The notes beneath the pieces were generated by a model. It was given only the letters and a program-made list of their open reading frames with translations, did no database searches and was not told the origin of the DNA. The translations under genes and the position numbers were made by a program. Shown here in pieces: positions 19,961 to 31,519 of a stretch of DNA of 64,000 nucleotides. Source of the stretch: Periplaneta americana. Lineage: Eukaryota; Arthropoda; Insecta; Blattodea; Blattidae. The DNA is taken from contig NC_091125.1 in assembly GCF_040183065.1 (NCBI RefSeq), positions 129,549,121 through 129,613,120 of the forward strand. Reading direction: 5' to 3'. The number at the start of each line of letters is the position of its first letter. Position 1 is the stretch's first letter.

Positions 19961-21214
19961 TGTAATCCATTTATTCATAGTTTTCTGCCCAACGACAGGT
20001 CCTTCATTGCAAACCCAACATTCTCCAATTTTTACTATTTACCATCATTCTCTTAATGTCCAAATACGATCCATATATTTTAATGTTGTCTTATCAACTG
20101 ATAATATCTTCTTCTGTTCCGTATTTTTCTCCCGTTCACCATTCCTTCCAGTGAATCTTTTAATATGCAGTGACCAGTTACCAGGCCAATTTCATTTTCT
20201 CTTCCTCATCAGTTTCAGCATCATTCCTTCTTCACCCACACTTTCTAACACAGCTTCATTTCTTATTCTGTCCATTTCACACTCTCCATTCTTCTTCATA
20301 TTCACATTTTAAACGGTTGTACTCGTTCTTCTTTACTTCTTCGTAATGTCCATGTCCCTGCCCCATACAGTGCTACACTGCACACGAAGCACTTTACTAG
20401 TCTTATTAGTTATTTTTCCAGAGATCTACAGAAGATGCTCCTTTTCTGTAAAAAGTTTCCCTTGCCATTGCTATCCTTCTTTTGACTTTCTACTAGCAGC
20501 TCATGTTACTACTTATAGTAGACTACATCCCAAGCATTTGAAGCTATCCCCCTTTTCTACTGCTTCATTTCGACGTTTATCTTCTTTATTTTTCTTTCGA
20601 TAACCATGGCATTCGCTTTATTTGCATTTAATTTCATGTTGATCTAAATGAGGGGTTGGAAAGCAATGGTGGATCATTAATGTTTAGGTAAGGGGTTTGG
20701 ACTTTTTCCATTGCTGGTTGTCACAATCAAAAATTAAGCTTCGAAACGTTGTGTCTTAATTTTTGATTGTGACAACCAGCAATGGAAAAAGTCCAAACCT
20801 CTCACCTAAACATTTAATTTCATCCCATACTGCTCACAGCTGTCATTTAGCTCCAGTAGAATATGCCTTAATATCATCTCTTTTTCTGCTAACACCACCA
20901 TATCATCATAAAATCTTATGCACTTTATTCTTCCTCCTACTATCACCCCTCCCATGTTCTGAAAATAATTCTTCACTAAATCCTCCAAATAGATATTGAA
21001 CAGGGTGGGTGATAAAGGGCATCCTTGTCGTAATTATATATCCCCCCATTCCACTTCTCTCCGACATTAAATTTTCTTTCTGTATTCTGACCTTGACTCG
21101 TTGGTTCATATAAAGGTTACAGAATAGTCTCCCCTTTTTCCAACCCACACCAGTTTTCTTTAGCATCCTCATAAGATTATTCCAATCCACTATGTCAAAA
21201 GTCTTTTCCACATA
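19960..21214 (-). mobile_element. LINE family 1 copy, split by a hairpin insertion
   Basis: The minus strand reads KTFDIVDWNNLMRMLKKTGV near 21.2 kb, NLYMNQRVKVRIQKENLMSE, then broken RT remains with IRFYDDMVVLAEKE. The FADD box is mutated to FYDD. The thumb and 3' end continue to about 19.96 kb, matching the copy at 10.1 kb. A 173-bp insertion (20638-20810) interrupts it. Many stops; not functional. Confidence 0.82.
20638..20810. mobile_element. Hairpin insertion with 13-bp duplication
   Basis: Flanked by exact direct repeats CATTTAATTTCAT (20625-20637 and 20811-20823) inside the LINE, so it is a true insertion. Two arms of about 60 bp (roughly 20681-20740 and 20755-20814) are near-perfect inverted copies around a short loop containing CGAAACGTTG. 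A 13-bp duplication suggests target-primed or similar integration rather than a cut-and-paste transposon. Confidence 0.8.
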
Positions 21215-21219
21215 ATTAT

Positions 21220-21402
21220 GTAATAGGATGATGATTTTTTGGCAGGATAATATGTCCGAGAATTCCTCATGGGATTACAGTTGAGTATAACTTGGAAAAG
21301 ACCCTGATCAGGTAACTAGCTCAAGCGGGATTCGAACCCATACCCCCAATGCAGCCTCGGAGGACGATACCCTTTCTTTACTGCTACACTGTGCTGGGCT
21401 CT
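21220..21402 (-). mobile_element. tRNA-derived SINE, family 4
   Basis: Minus strand: box A-like CAGTGTAGCAGTAAAG, box B GGTTCGAATCCCGC, then GTTACCTGATCAGGGTC, as in the other SINE bodies. Its diverged end reads CAAAAAATCATCATCC. Confidence 0.65.
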
Positions 21403-21959
21403 TTAATACACTGAATCAAATTTATTATTGTCAAATAATGTTGATTAGAAATCCAGTTCTTTATAAATCCGTTGGAGTAACACAACAATTTTCGATTTTT
21501 ATTGAACTATTACCGCAGCGCCACGGTAGTAACACCTTGAAATACTAGAAATTATGCTTACTTAATATTTTGTGTGACTGTTGCCCGATATACTGTAGGC
21601 CTACTTCTATTTTGGTCGTTCTTTGGGTGGTATCTACTGGTTTTGAGTAAAAGTTCGTTGTTTTCGATTTTACAGTGATTTATGTTTTTCGAATGGGGTT
21701 ATTAGGTACTGGTACGGCAGTGGGGGTCGTCCAAAAGTGGGTCACGCCTTCAAATGTTTGGGAACCTCTGATCTAACCGAATGTCATACGTAAAAGTTTC
21801 GGTAATTTAATTTTGCTCTCGTGGTTTTCCACGGTTACTTAGATAAATGCCGGGTTGGAATTTTCATTGCCACGGTCTATTTACCTTCCCCTCCCGTGTA
21901 GAAAAAGAATTTAGAGTTCATATCATTAATCTTCATCTCATTTCATAAACATACGAGTA
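21403..21959. other. No gene recognised
   Basis: Nothing identifiable. Confidence 0.4.
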
Positions 21960-22330
21960 TTCAGGTCAAGACGCATGTCTTTATCTGCTTACGCGAGAGG
22001 GCGTCCTCTCTGCAACCGTTCCTGGGTCCCCAACCTCTCTCAATATTCTGCCAGGATTCATTCCTTATGATCACTTCCAAGGGCGCTTCGACACCTTGGA
22101 AGGGCCGTTCGAATGGATCCTGTGCTGTTTGGTCACCTTGGCGGTATGAACTTAGGGCGGGGGGTAGTGGCCTCCATTCAGTGAGCGGATGAGGGGTTAC
22201 ATGCGGCCGGTGGGTTGGTATCCTCATTCTCATTCATCCCATAAATTCGGGGTGCGCAACTGGCCTCAGTATGGCCGACATGCAAAGGATCGTCCTTAAC
22301 CCGCTCTTAAGTTTCTTGTCATGAGGTAAG
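21960..22330. other. GC-rich block of unknown nature
   Basis: Clearly GC-richer than its flanks, with a 90-codon minus-strand frame (21961-22233) rich in P, R and H. I recognise no domain. Could be a repeat, an old CpG island or an unannotated exon. Confidence 0.3.
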
Positions 22331-23342
22331 TCTAATTACTCGTATTTGTCGCCCTGTGGTCTGGAAATAATTATAATTATATAATTATCGTGGCAAAAAA
22401 CATACGTTAAGGTACAAAAAATTTTGTTTTGCATAATTTTGCTCTGTAAAAATGTGTATACAATTGGGAATGGTACCAGAAAGAGAATAAAGTGAACAAA
22501 TCCCTTGAAATTATGTCTAAATTTTTTATAAACATTATTTTGTTTATAATTTTGACATATAACTTGAAACATGATAGCTCATGAAGTTTTTAAGGTAGAG
22601 CCACATTTTTTTTCACTGTTTTATAGCTAAAACTATTCTTTAGTGCCTGACATAGAGCTATTTTTTATTTTCATTTAGATTAATTAAATATTACCATATA
22701 TGTAACTTATACTAATATTTTATGTTGCATATATCATGTAAAAATCTATAGATAATTATTAACTACATTAATGTTATTTTATTCATTGTCAGGCACTAGG
22801 GGACATTTCAAGCTTCAAAATGACACCAATATTGATGTCACCATATTTGACCGAGATATCATGTTTAAAAGAATTAAATATTCTAAAATTACTATTTACA
22901 GGAAATGAACCACAAACTTTCAGAGCCTAGAAGACTGCATCATCATATGTCACCCCTTAAGCAGCTTCATGTCGGTCCTGTTTCAGCTTCTTTCTGCCTG
23001 TCAAATACCTCCTCCTTGTTTTAACTTCATGTGTTGAATGTTTTTTGGCATTTTTGTCCTTATTTTCAATTGATGCAACAAATCCTGCGATGGTGTTTAT
23101 CCCAGGGTTTATGCTAATCCTCCTCAGAATTTTAATTTCTCCTTTTGGACTCTTATTAAAATGACGTACATCACTGACATACAAATTTACAGTTTTATGA
23201 CTAACAGTAAGAGATTATAAATTACTTCATTATGTAAAAATGTGTTTTCAGTCTAATGATAATGTCCTGATATCTATGCATTTATTTTGGGACTAGAAAG
23301 AAGTTTATTTTACAAGCAATGCTGGACGAGGGGATTGACTGC
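22331..23342. other. No gene recognised
   Basis: AT-rich sequence without supported features. Confidence 0.4.
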
Positions 23343-23344
23343 TA

Positions 23345-24616
23345 CGAGAATCACTCCAAAAGTAATCCACAATATTTATTTAAGGGAAGAGGATGGTATT
23401 TTTTGGTGAAAAATGAGTAAATTTTCAAAAAACAATTTTTTCCCTTAAAATACTCTGTGATATGTGTAGAATACATTGTATAATATTTTGTGGGTATTTG
23501 TGCCCTTATCAGTTGTTGAGACGCCATTTTTAAACTTCCTGCGCTCTGGATTTTTAAATCACACCGCCCTTTTGTTTGTTGTTTCCGGAACTTCATTTTT
23601 TTTTCAAAACCAAATTTTTCTTTAAAATACTCTGTGATGTGTGTGGAATACATTGTATAACATTGTGTGGGTGTCTGTGCCCTTATTGGATGTTGAGACG
23701 CCATTTTTAAAGTTCCTGCGCTCTGGATTATTAAATCACACCCCCTTTTGATTGCTGTTTCTGGAACTTTACTTTTTTCGCTACGTTGCCAGACAAAAAT
23801 CGATATAATTTTTGAACTATTAAAGATATATGAATGAAATTTAGAATACACTTTCTCTAGACTACTAGGAAACTTTTCTCTGTAACGGAATTTCCCTAAT
23901 TGATTTCATTTTAAAAATAAGTCTCTCTGTTTGCAAGAAAGAAAATAAAAAAAATGTTATTAAATTTTAATTGTTTATTTTACAAATGTAGGAACTAATA
24001 TCAAATTTCTGTTACAGACAGTTTGTAAAGCGTTCTTTTACAAATAAATTGTAACATAGTGTTTGAATTTATCTTTAAAAATGGCTTAGACATATCGAGT
24101 TTAGTAAAATCCTGCATTGGGTACATTTTTTTTTCAAATCTGCCTCCCAAATAATTTATTCAAAATATGTATATTTTGTTGAGTTGCTATAGCCATGAGC
24201 TCTCTACATACAAAAAATTAATATTTTACACCAAATAAGAAAAAAGTTTTAAAAATTACTATCCTCTCCCCTTAAAAATTACATTTTTATCCTACAGCTT
24301 TGCTATTTTCATAGAATGTAGATACATCCTTCAGGAACAATACGTCACTTTTCCACATAATCCCCGCACCTTTCAACTGTCTTACGCCACCTTGGAATGA
24401 GGGCCTGTATACCTGCACGATAAAAGTCTGAACCAACTGCTCGTTGGTCTGAACCAACACGTCTGAGCTACTCTCTGGCGCCACTCATGGGAACGACTTA
24501 AATTAAATTTTAATACAAGGGGGAAGCATGTATCTATGACCTCCATAAATTGCAAAGGTTTAGAATAAAAAATAAATTTTAAAAAGTGTTGTGCATTACT
24601 TTTGGAGTGATCTTCG
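23345..24616 (-). mobile_element. Mariner-like element with internal tandem duplication
   Basis: Inverted ends ATCACTCCAAAAGTAATCCA (23349) and GCATTACTTTTGGAGTGAT (right), flanked by TA (23343-23344 and 24617-24618). Near 24.29-24.48 kb the minus strand carries a mariner transposase C-terminus scattered over frames (ACWFRPT-like, then a GGVRQL string, then GIMWKS where mariners have GDYVEK). The left half has two copies of a roughly 177-bp unit. Confidence 0.7.
23425..23783. repeat. Two-copy tandem duplication, period about 177 bp
   Basis: TACTCTGTGATATGTGTAGA at 23451 recurs as TACTCTGTGATGTGTGTGGA at 23628. Both copies continue through GAGACGCCATTTTTAAA and CCTGCGCTCTGGAT. Confidence 0.85.
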
Positions 24617-24844
24617 TAGAAGTGACCGTGGCTGATGACGCAGAATTTTGGAAAATGGGACTTATCTGAAAAACCATAAGGCATAAATCGAAAATTCTTA
24701 TATCAAATTAAAGGGGAGAAAATTCTCCATTAAAATAGTTATATTTTGAAAATTCTAATTTTTCATCATTTTTTTGCGTTTCGTGGCTCAATTATATAAC
24801 CGGATAACTATCAGCATTGTGATATTACTGTACGAGTATGTAAT

Positions 24845-25140
24845 ATTGTTAACGTCACAGTGCAGTGCCGCTAGACCAGTGTGCTGTATAAAGCGTCTTG
24901 GAATGATGAGAGCCGTACTCGAGAAGGCATCTTCCTTGAATGTCAATTGGATTGCACCCACGATCATTCTTCAGCGTGATTCACTCTGGAAGACCTCCCA
25001 GTGTGGGCGCTCAATTGGGGGGGGGGGTGAAGAAGCGGATCGCAATCATCAGTTGAGTCGGCTTCCTGTCCCGCGGGTGACAATTTGGACAGTCCTGTCA
25101 GCCTCGCACTGACCGCAACCGATTGCATGGGGCGGGGAAA
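24845..25140 (+). other. GC-rich patch with TATAAAG box
   Basis: A TATAAAG box near 24886, then a GC-richer 250 bp with a 10-G run at 25018-25028 and a short frame (24902-25112). No family match. It could be a promoter remnant of a retroelement, because a LINE 3' end follows at once. Confidence 0.25.
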
Positions 25141-25174
25141 TCCACCAGGAAATGAATACATATTCGGGTCTAAT

Positions 25175-25320
25175 AGATGCCTATTCCTATGTTGTTTTGT
25201 GTTCTGTTATTATGTGTGCTCTATGTAGTTCATATGTATGTTTCAAACTGGTTGAGCGGAAGAGAAGGCCCTATGGCCTTAACTCTGCCAAAGAAAATAA
25301 AATTTGCTACTACTACTACT
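25175..25320 (+). mobile_element. LINE 3' end
   Basis: GTTGAGCGGAAGAGAAGGCC then TATGGCCTTAACTCTGCCAA and AAATAAAA: the same style of 3' end as LINE family 4 (GACCTGACGGCCTTATCTC). It runs into CTA and AAT microsatellites that look like its tail. Confidence 0.6.
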
Positions 25321-25335
25321 AATAGTACTACTACT

Positions 25336-25399
<64 letters not shown>

Positions 25400-25403
25400 G
25401 GCC

Positions 25404-25437
<34 letters not shown>
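25336..25437. repeat. (AAT)n microsatellite
   Basis: Two AAT runs split by AGGCCT. Frames across it are artefacts. Confidence 0.9.
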
Positions 25438-26230
25438 CAAAGAATTTAATATTGAGACACATATGGCTTTTGTGGATTTCAAGAAAGCCTTTGATAAAGT
25501 AGACAGGTCAAGGTTATTACAAATTTTAGTAGACGACAATGTTCCACAACAGTTTATCCACAATATTCATAACATATATAACCAAAATAAAATAGCAATT
25601 AAACAAGATGGTAAGCTATCATCTTGGACACCCATCAATACTGGTGTAAGACAAGGATGTGGATTATCACCCATTCTCTTTATTATGTATATGGACCGAA
25701 TAATTAAAGAGTGGAAGCAAACTCGCCATGGATATATACAAATTAACAGACACCTTAAATTTGATTCAATTCTCTTTGCAGATGATTTGGTATTATTAGC
25801 ACTTTCAGAAGACGACCTCCAAAGGTCAATATATAATTTGCAGCAAGTAGCAGCCACATACAATATGGAGATTTCAACAGATAAAACAAAAATTATGGCA
25901 TTCTGTGGGAAATACCCAGTACAAAGTAAAATTTGTCTCTATAATAAAATATTAGAAAGATGTAATAGTTTCCCATATTTAGGTTACAATCTTTCCATTT
26001 TTGAAGAATTGGACTTATCACAGAAAATTAATAAATACACAAGAGCTATGGGTCTTATAAATAGTGTAATGAAACTATCCTTGGTTCAGAAACACACCCG
26101 CATACGTCTCTACAACACATTGGCACGACCGATGCTCAGCTATGGCAGCGAAGCATGGACACTGAGGAAAGCAGATAAGAGCAGAATAACGGCTTGTGAA
26201 ATGCGATTCATGCGAAGAACATACATCTGA
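25438..26230 (+). pseudogene. LINE family 2 reverse transcriptase, large open fragment
   Basis: About 264 codons of open reading: HMAFVDFKKAFDKVDRSRLL (RT palm), TGVRQGCGLSPILFIMYMDR, DSILFADDLVLLAL with the FADD catalytic pair, STDKTKIMAFCGKYP, PYLGYN, then ARPMLSYGSEAWTLRKADKS and RFMRRTYI with a stop. The order is standard for LINE RT. Both the N-terminal endonuclease and the C-terminal 80 residues (present at 9.7 kb) are missing. The absence of internal stops suggests recent insertion or truncation by a later event. The clade (RTE- or CR1-like) cannot be fixed by eye. Confidence 0.85.
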
Positions 26231-26600
26231 AGTCTGATTAGTGTAACATATAACTAATCGGCGATGTAAACAATGTAAGGGGAAAGAAACTGGCCAGTCT
26301 ACCCATTATTTCCTGGCCTAGTTGCCTCATAAGTGGTGACTTGTTGGTATCACTTGTGAGGTTCAGACCTTTCTTCGGATAGTTGACTAAACAACTGTCC
26401 TGTACATGCTATGATTGTTCTAGTCCGACAAGTTTTATATGGCATTCTTAAATCCGACTCTCACAGGTGCGTCATTCTGCCTCAATCCTGACAGGCCAAT
26501 CCCCATCCCCAAACGAGACTTGATAAACCTAAGGCCCGAAGGCCCAAGCCCTTAAACTTTCATCAGCATCGGAAACCCGTAAACTACCACATCCAAGACT
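26231..26600 (+). mobile_element. Possible repeat following the RT fragment
   Basis: Sequence with CTAATCGGCGATGTAAACAA, CATAAGTGGTGACTTGTTGG and GGATAGTTGACTAAACAAC. I believe this kind of sequence is widespread in insect genomes next to retroelements, but cannot confirm it. It may be the LINE 3' UTR or a separate insertion. Confidence 0.35.
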
Positions 26601-26750
26601 TCACTCCAGCCTTTGTTTAACTATTGCAGATATGGTAGATGATATGGAAAGTATTGCTGAAATGAAAGGGTTACCAAGATGAAAAATGTAATTCGAAATT
26701 CTAAGAAATGAAAATAGAAGAGCATATTTTCGAAACCATAAAATTATGAA

Positions 26751-27000
26751 GTCACCGGTGTGGCTCAGTCGGTTAAGGCGTTTGCTTGCCGGTATGAAAT
26801 TGCGTTCGGGCGTGGGTTTGATCCCCGCTTGGGCTGATTACCTGGTTGGGTTTTTTCCGAGGTTTTCCACAACCGTAAGGTGAATGCCAGGTAATCTGTG
26901 GCGAATCCTTGACCTCATCTCGCCAAATACCATCTCGATATTACCAATCTCATCGACACTAAATAACCTAGTGTTGATAGAGCGTCGTTAAAAACCCACT
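26751..27000 (+). mobile_element. tRNA-derived SINE, family 1, full length
   Basis: Box A TGGCTCAGTCGG (26761-26772), box B GGTTTGATCC (26815-26824), body GATTACCTGGTTGGG, tail GTTGATAGAGCGTCGTTAAA. Same family as 17.52-17.78 kb, opposite strand. Confidence 0.88.
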
Positions 27001-27017
27001 AAAAATATGAATAATTT

Positions 27018-27137
27018 CAAGGGAAAAATTGTTCCAGGGCCGGGTATCGAACCCGGGACCTTTAGGTAAGAACACTAACGCTCTGCCGACTGAGCTACCC
27101 AGAAACTCTACCAGACACCGACACAATTTTTCCCTTG
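27018..27137 (-). mobile_element. tRNA-core element bounded by inverted repeats
   Basis: Inverted repeats CAAGGGAAAAATTGT (27018-27032) and ACAATTTTTCCCTTG (27123-27137) enclose a minus-strand tRNA-like core: box A TAGCTCAGTCGGC, box B GGGTTCGATACCC. The core resembles a tRNA, but the 7-bp acceptor stem does not pair and the flanks are shared with 63.65-63.77 kb. This is therefore a mobile element, not a tRNA gene. Confidence 0.7.
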
Positions 27138-27394
27138 TATCCACATACATAATTTCTAAGGTAACGTAATTTTATTGTAATCAAATGCAATATAAATATA
27201 GGCCACACACTTAATTACAGAGGCTTTTCCCTTCAAAATTCTGTAAAGTTCTTCACTGGATCGGCAAAACCCGGAGTGAGACAAGTGTCCAACATGCTTG
27301 GAGCTCACATATATTTTTCTCAACGCCAAACTCGCTTGCGAGGACGCGTTTTCGCATATCTTTTAAATGTTTCTCCTCCATTCATCCCAATCCA

Positions 27395-27396
<2 letters not shown>

Positions 27397-27492
<96 letters not shown>
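27397..27492. repeat. (TGAT)n microsatellite
   Basis: Tetranucleotide run. Confidence 0.9.
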
Positions 27493-27499
27493 ATTCATT

Positions 27500-28029
27500 C
27501 ATTAATGTCAGAGGAAATGTTTTTAGAAATGGTACTGCCTTAATGAAATGATGCCATTCTCAAGGCACTTCAGTTTGCATTCTTTTTGTGGATTTCTCTC
27601 TTGGCGTAGAGTAAGTGGCCCTCGAAATACTTCAGCGTACCCCTCCAACCTGAATCAACTCATTAACTCTGTTCGTGGCTTCTCGGACGAGGTAGCAAAG
27701 CATCGCTTCCTCTGTCACCCGGCAGCCATAAATGATTGTGATGTAAATCCGTGACCAACTCAATGTGATTTAGAGGAATTTTACCGTTCTACAGGCAGGT
27801 TGTTACGTGCTATTGATTTATTGTCAGCTTGCAATATCCGGCTTCCTGTGTTCCGCCCCATATACGAGTCAATCAACAAAGGTTATTTGACCCACTACTG
27901 TATTTTATAGGCAGTGCAAAATTCTAGTTCTCAGCTACTAGCTAGAAAACAGTTTGCAAGAGAAACTGCCGAGGATCTCCGTTGTCAACTGAGCAGCCAG
28001 CGATTTCAGAACTTTTTAAACCGTGAAGA
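27500..28029. other. No gene recognised
   Basis: Moderately GC-balanced. ATTTTATAG|GCAGTGC at 27905-27918 resembles a splice acceptor followed by an open frame, but that frame ends in an AAT microsatellite and has no recognisable domain. Confidence 0.3.
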
Positions 28030-28094
<65 letters not shown>

Positions 28095-28111
28095 TAATAA
28101 TACAGAATTCA
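28030..28111. repeat. (AAT)n microsatellite
   Basis: Trinucleotide run with minor interruptions. Confidence 0.9.
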
Positions 28112-28154
28112 ATATTCCTTCCTTTTTTTATTATGTAGACCCTATATTACAGAG

Positions 28155-28205
28155 GGGTCTGCTTTCTTCCTCTTTGTCTCCTCATTTGATCCATATATCT
28201 TCATC
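28155..28205 (-). mobile_element. LINE family 1 scrap
   Basis: CTCCTCATTTGATCCATATA complements the conserved TATGGATCATATGAGGAGAC near the 3' end of LINE family 1. Confidence 0.5.
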
Positions 28206-28452
28206 ATGTTTGCAGTTTTTTTTGGGAAAGGTGAATGCGGTAGCTTCCCGTTGCTTTCCGCACACAACTCTCTCTTTCGCATCTTAGAATATCCCAGGGG
28301 GGCCCCCAGCGCGGAGGTGAGGAAAGTGGATTTGGCTAATTAGGCCCTCCGGACTTCACCGAAATTCACCGCAAGGGTTAAATATCAGTTCTATCAGGGT
28401 TTTCGACACGATCAAAGACCGGGAAATCCAAATTAGCCTTTGTCCCCCAAAA
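28206..28452. other. Unidentified GC-richer sequence
   Basis: Contains GGGGGGCCCCC and alternating C/G-rich tracts; possibly an old repeat. Confidence 0.3.
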
Positions 28453-28466
28453 TATTATTATTATTA

Positions 28467-28524
<58 letters not shown>
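28453..28524. repeat. (ATT)n microsatellite
   Basis: Trinucleotide run. Confidence 0.9.
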
Positions 28525-28525
<1 letters not shown>

Positions 28526-28529
28526 AGAT

Positions 28530-28964
28530 GAACCGCGACAAGATGCTCTTCAAGGAACAGCGTGTAAACTGTATTTACGACTGCGAATTTGGCGGGTTAT
28601 CTATTATAATCTTATTATTGAATTACAGATTTCATGAATATTAGTATAGTATAGCCCATGGTGTAATACATCAAAGAATTACCCGTACCCGTATATACTT
28701 AATTCTTTCGAAAAAAGAAGTATTTTATAGTTGATGTCCTGGAATGTGAACCTTTACAATGAATAGTCACATTTTCAAGACGAATAACATTATAGTAGAA
28801 TAAAAGTTTTCCTTTAACACTAATTGTAATCAGAATCATAGTCCCAGAGACTTTAATGCACCCATGAAAATAAATTAACCAACAAAAATTTCCAGAATTA
28901 CGGCCGACTGTAGAAAGCGGTTTCAGAAAGAGAGTGTAAGAAAAGAGTAGGGCATATTGTAGCT
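28530..28964. other. No gene recognised
   Basis: AT-rich spacer. Confidence 0.4.
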
Positions 28965-29209
28965 ATAATTGAGCCGTTCAGAGCAGAAGTGGTATCAGTC
29001 AAAATTGGGTGATGACGTTTAAAGTAATAATTCTGTAAAATACAGTGCGAAGTAGCAATTAATTTGTCCTCGTGCTATCCATGATTACTAATAGTTTAAA
29101 TGAATTGAATATTAATTGCTACTTTACGCTGTATTTTACAGAATTTTTACTTTAAACCTCATCACCCAATTTTGACTTACACCACTTCTGCTCTGAACGG
29201 CTCAATTAT
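28965..29209. mobile_element. Foldback MITE, 245 bp (ATAATTGA family)
   Basis: Arms of about 99 bp (28965-29063 and 29111-29209) are inverted copies at roughly 90 percent, around a 47-bp loop. The ends read ATAATTGAGCCGTTCAGAGC. The element at 51.71 kb has a similar terminus (ATAATTGAAGGGTTCAGAAC). Confidence 0.82.
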
Positions 29210-29489
29210 GTAGGCTTAAGCACCCAGGTAAAGGGCATAATAAGAGGGTGGGATGTTGCATTTAGGCTTAAGTGTGCAATTAAATTCATTATTATTATTA
29301 TTATTAATGCCGCTGTTATTACACATACTACTAATCTATATTTATAAAATACAAAGTTGAGTAAGAAGCAAGTAAGGCAATTATTATTTTTAAAAGTAAA
29401 AATAAAGAAGCAGGACGCTCCCAGTTTGCAGAAAAAAGTACCGGGGCGGCGCCCTGGACTTCCTGGTACGACTACACCCCTGCATTTTA

Positions 29490-30640
29490 TATATTTTTAG
29501 ACATTTTGCATTTTTAAGAAGTTTGCACATTTGAGATACTGTACTTCATATAATTATAAAAATTTACATACACCGTGTTTTAGACATTTTACACATTTTA
29601 AGTGTTTTGCATGTTTAAGACATTTTGCATACTATTTTATGTATTTTACACTTATTAGATATTATGCAGGTTTTTAAACATTTTGCATATTTTACGCACT
29701 TAAGTGTTTTGTATGTTTTTAACATGTTGCATATTTTAGACCTTGTCCATATATTAGACATTGTACATATTTGAGACATTTTACACATTTTTAGATGTTT
29801 TGCGTGCTTTGAAACATTTTGCATATTTCATGTATTTTACACACTTCACGTGTTTTGTATGTTTTAAACATTTTGCATATTTTACAGATTTTATATAATT
29901 TAGACATTTAGCATATTTTACGTATTTTACGCACTTAGGTGTTTGTATGTTTTTAACTTGTTGCATATTTATCCACATATTAGAAATTTTAATATTTAAG
30001 ACGTAAGGCATATTTTAGATATTTTGTATATTGTGAACATTTTGAATATTTTAGGCATTTTACATATTTTAAGTACCGGTATTTTACACACTTCATGTGT
30101 TTTATATGTTTTAAACATTTTGCATATTTTAAACATTTTACGTATTTTAGACCTTGTCTATTTTTAGATATTATACATATTTAGGACATTTGACACATTT
30201 TAGGGTTTTGCTTGTTTCAGACATTTTTGTATATTATTTTATCTCTTTTACACATATTATTAGATGTTCTGCATGTTTTAAACATTTTGCACATTTCAGA
30301 CACTTTGAATATTTTAGACAGTTTGCAAATTTTATAGATTTTACACATTTTTATTGTTTTGTGTGTTTTATGTATTTTGCACATTTTAGATCTTGTCCAT
30401 ATTTCAAATATTTTACATTTTTACATTTTAGGTTTTTTGCACATTTTAGACATGTTGGATATTATTTTATGTATTTTACACATATTAGATGTTTTGCATG
30501 TTTTAAACATTTTACATATTTTAGACATTTTGCATATTTACACCCTGTCCATGTTTTAGACATTTTACATATTTTAGACATTTTATACGTTTTAGATGTT
30601 TCACACGTTTTAGACATGTTGCATATTTAGATATTTTGAA
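29490..30640. repeat. Degenerate short tandem array, unit about 18-20 bp
   Basis: Over 1.1 kb of variations on TTTTAGACATTTTGCATAT. The unit is degenerate in both length and sequence. It leaves open frames on both strands (a 158-codon one on plus at 30154-30630, rich in H, F, Y and C), which are products of the repeat. Confidence 0.85.
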
Positions 30641-30868
30641 TGTTTGATTTTTTTAGACTATAATTACTATATAGTATGTTTGAGACTGTTTGTAGCCTAC
30701 TACAATGATCTAAATCTGACGGCCAGAGGACTTCCGCTTCTGTTCTAAGGTTACAGTAACTCTATAATTATTAGAATTAGTGAGGCAGTAAACTTATGTC
30801 AATACTCCAGCTGTACGCCTACAATAATGATTAAAGTCTTACTCTTACACAAAGGGTTACCAACTTCA

Positions 30869-30937
30869 ATTCATTCATTCATTCATTCATTCATTCATTC
30901 ATTCATTCATTCATTCATTCATTCATTCATTCATTCC
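30869..30937. repeat. (ATTC)n microsatellite
   Basis: Tetranucleotide run. Confidence 0.9.
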
Positions 30938-31487
30938 ATAGATGTATATTTATTGTATTCGTGGCGTCTACTTTAACATTATTTCGTTATTCAGACATGT
31001 TAATTTTCATCTTTTAACACATCGTGATTTTTTCATTAACGCTGTGTAGTTCCTCTCACATTGTAGCACTTTTCTTTTGTACTGTTAGGGTTGTGCACTT
31101 ACTGGTCTGATTTCGGTTGAATTTCTGTCCATTCCAGTGTACATCAGGTCCAGATATATATTTTTTGACGCACGCAGTAACTTCATGAAGAAAATACCAA
31201 AGCTAGAAATTGAGTGATTCTACATCAGCTATTCCTCTAGTTTCAGATACAGTTCTGTCGAAAGGTTGAAGGTGAAGTTGAAGCACTGGCAGTTGTTGCT
31301 TTGTAAGCTTCTATTAACCCAATTTGTTTTAATGCGTGTTACGGAAATTAAAAATTATGGCAATGTACACCACGCCGTAGTAGCCTATGCAGCTGTAGCT
31401 GGAATATTCTTTCCATCTTTGCGTTTGAACAAGGAAAGCATAACATTAATCAATAGCGCCTTGGCTAATTTTATTGTTCTAAAGGTT

Positions 31488-31519
<32 letters not shown>

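Noticed and set aside
20079-20612. Plus-strand frames over 20.0-20.6 kb
   Set aside because: Antisense shadows of the minus-strand LINE family 1 copy.
24880-25112. TATAAAG box with a 112-codon frame as a host gene
   Set aside because: No homologous motif, includes a G run, and sits just before a LINE 3' end; too weak.
25177-25563. Long frames encoding poly-N, poly-I or poly-Y (also at 28.0, 43.8, 57.6-57.9 kb)
   Set aside because: Products of AAT/ATT microsatellites; no protein support.
27035-27110. Functional tRNA gene on the minus strand (also 63665-63745)
   Set aside because: A and B boxes are good, but acceptor stem pairing fails and the flanks recur between copies; mobile element instead.
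30154-30630. 158-codon frame rich in H, F, Y and C
   Set aside because: Lies entirely in the degenerate short tandem array; the opposite strand is equally open.
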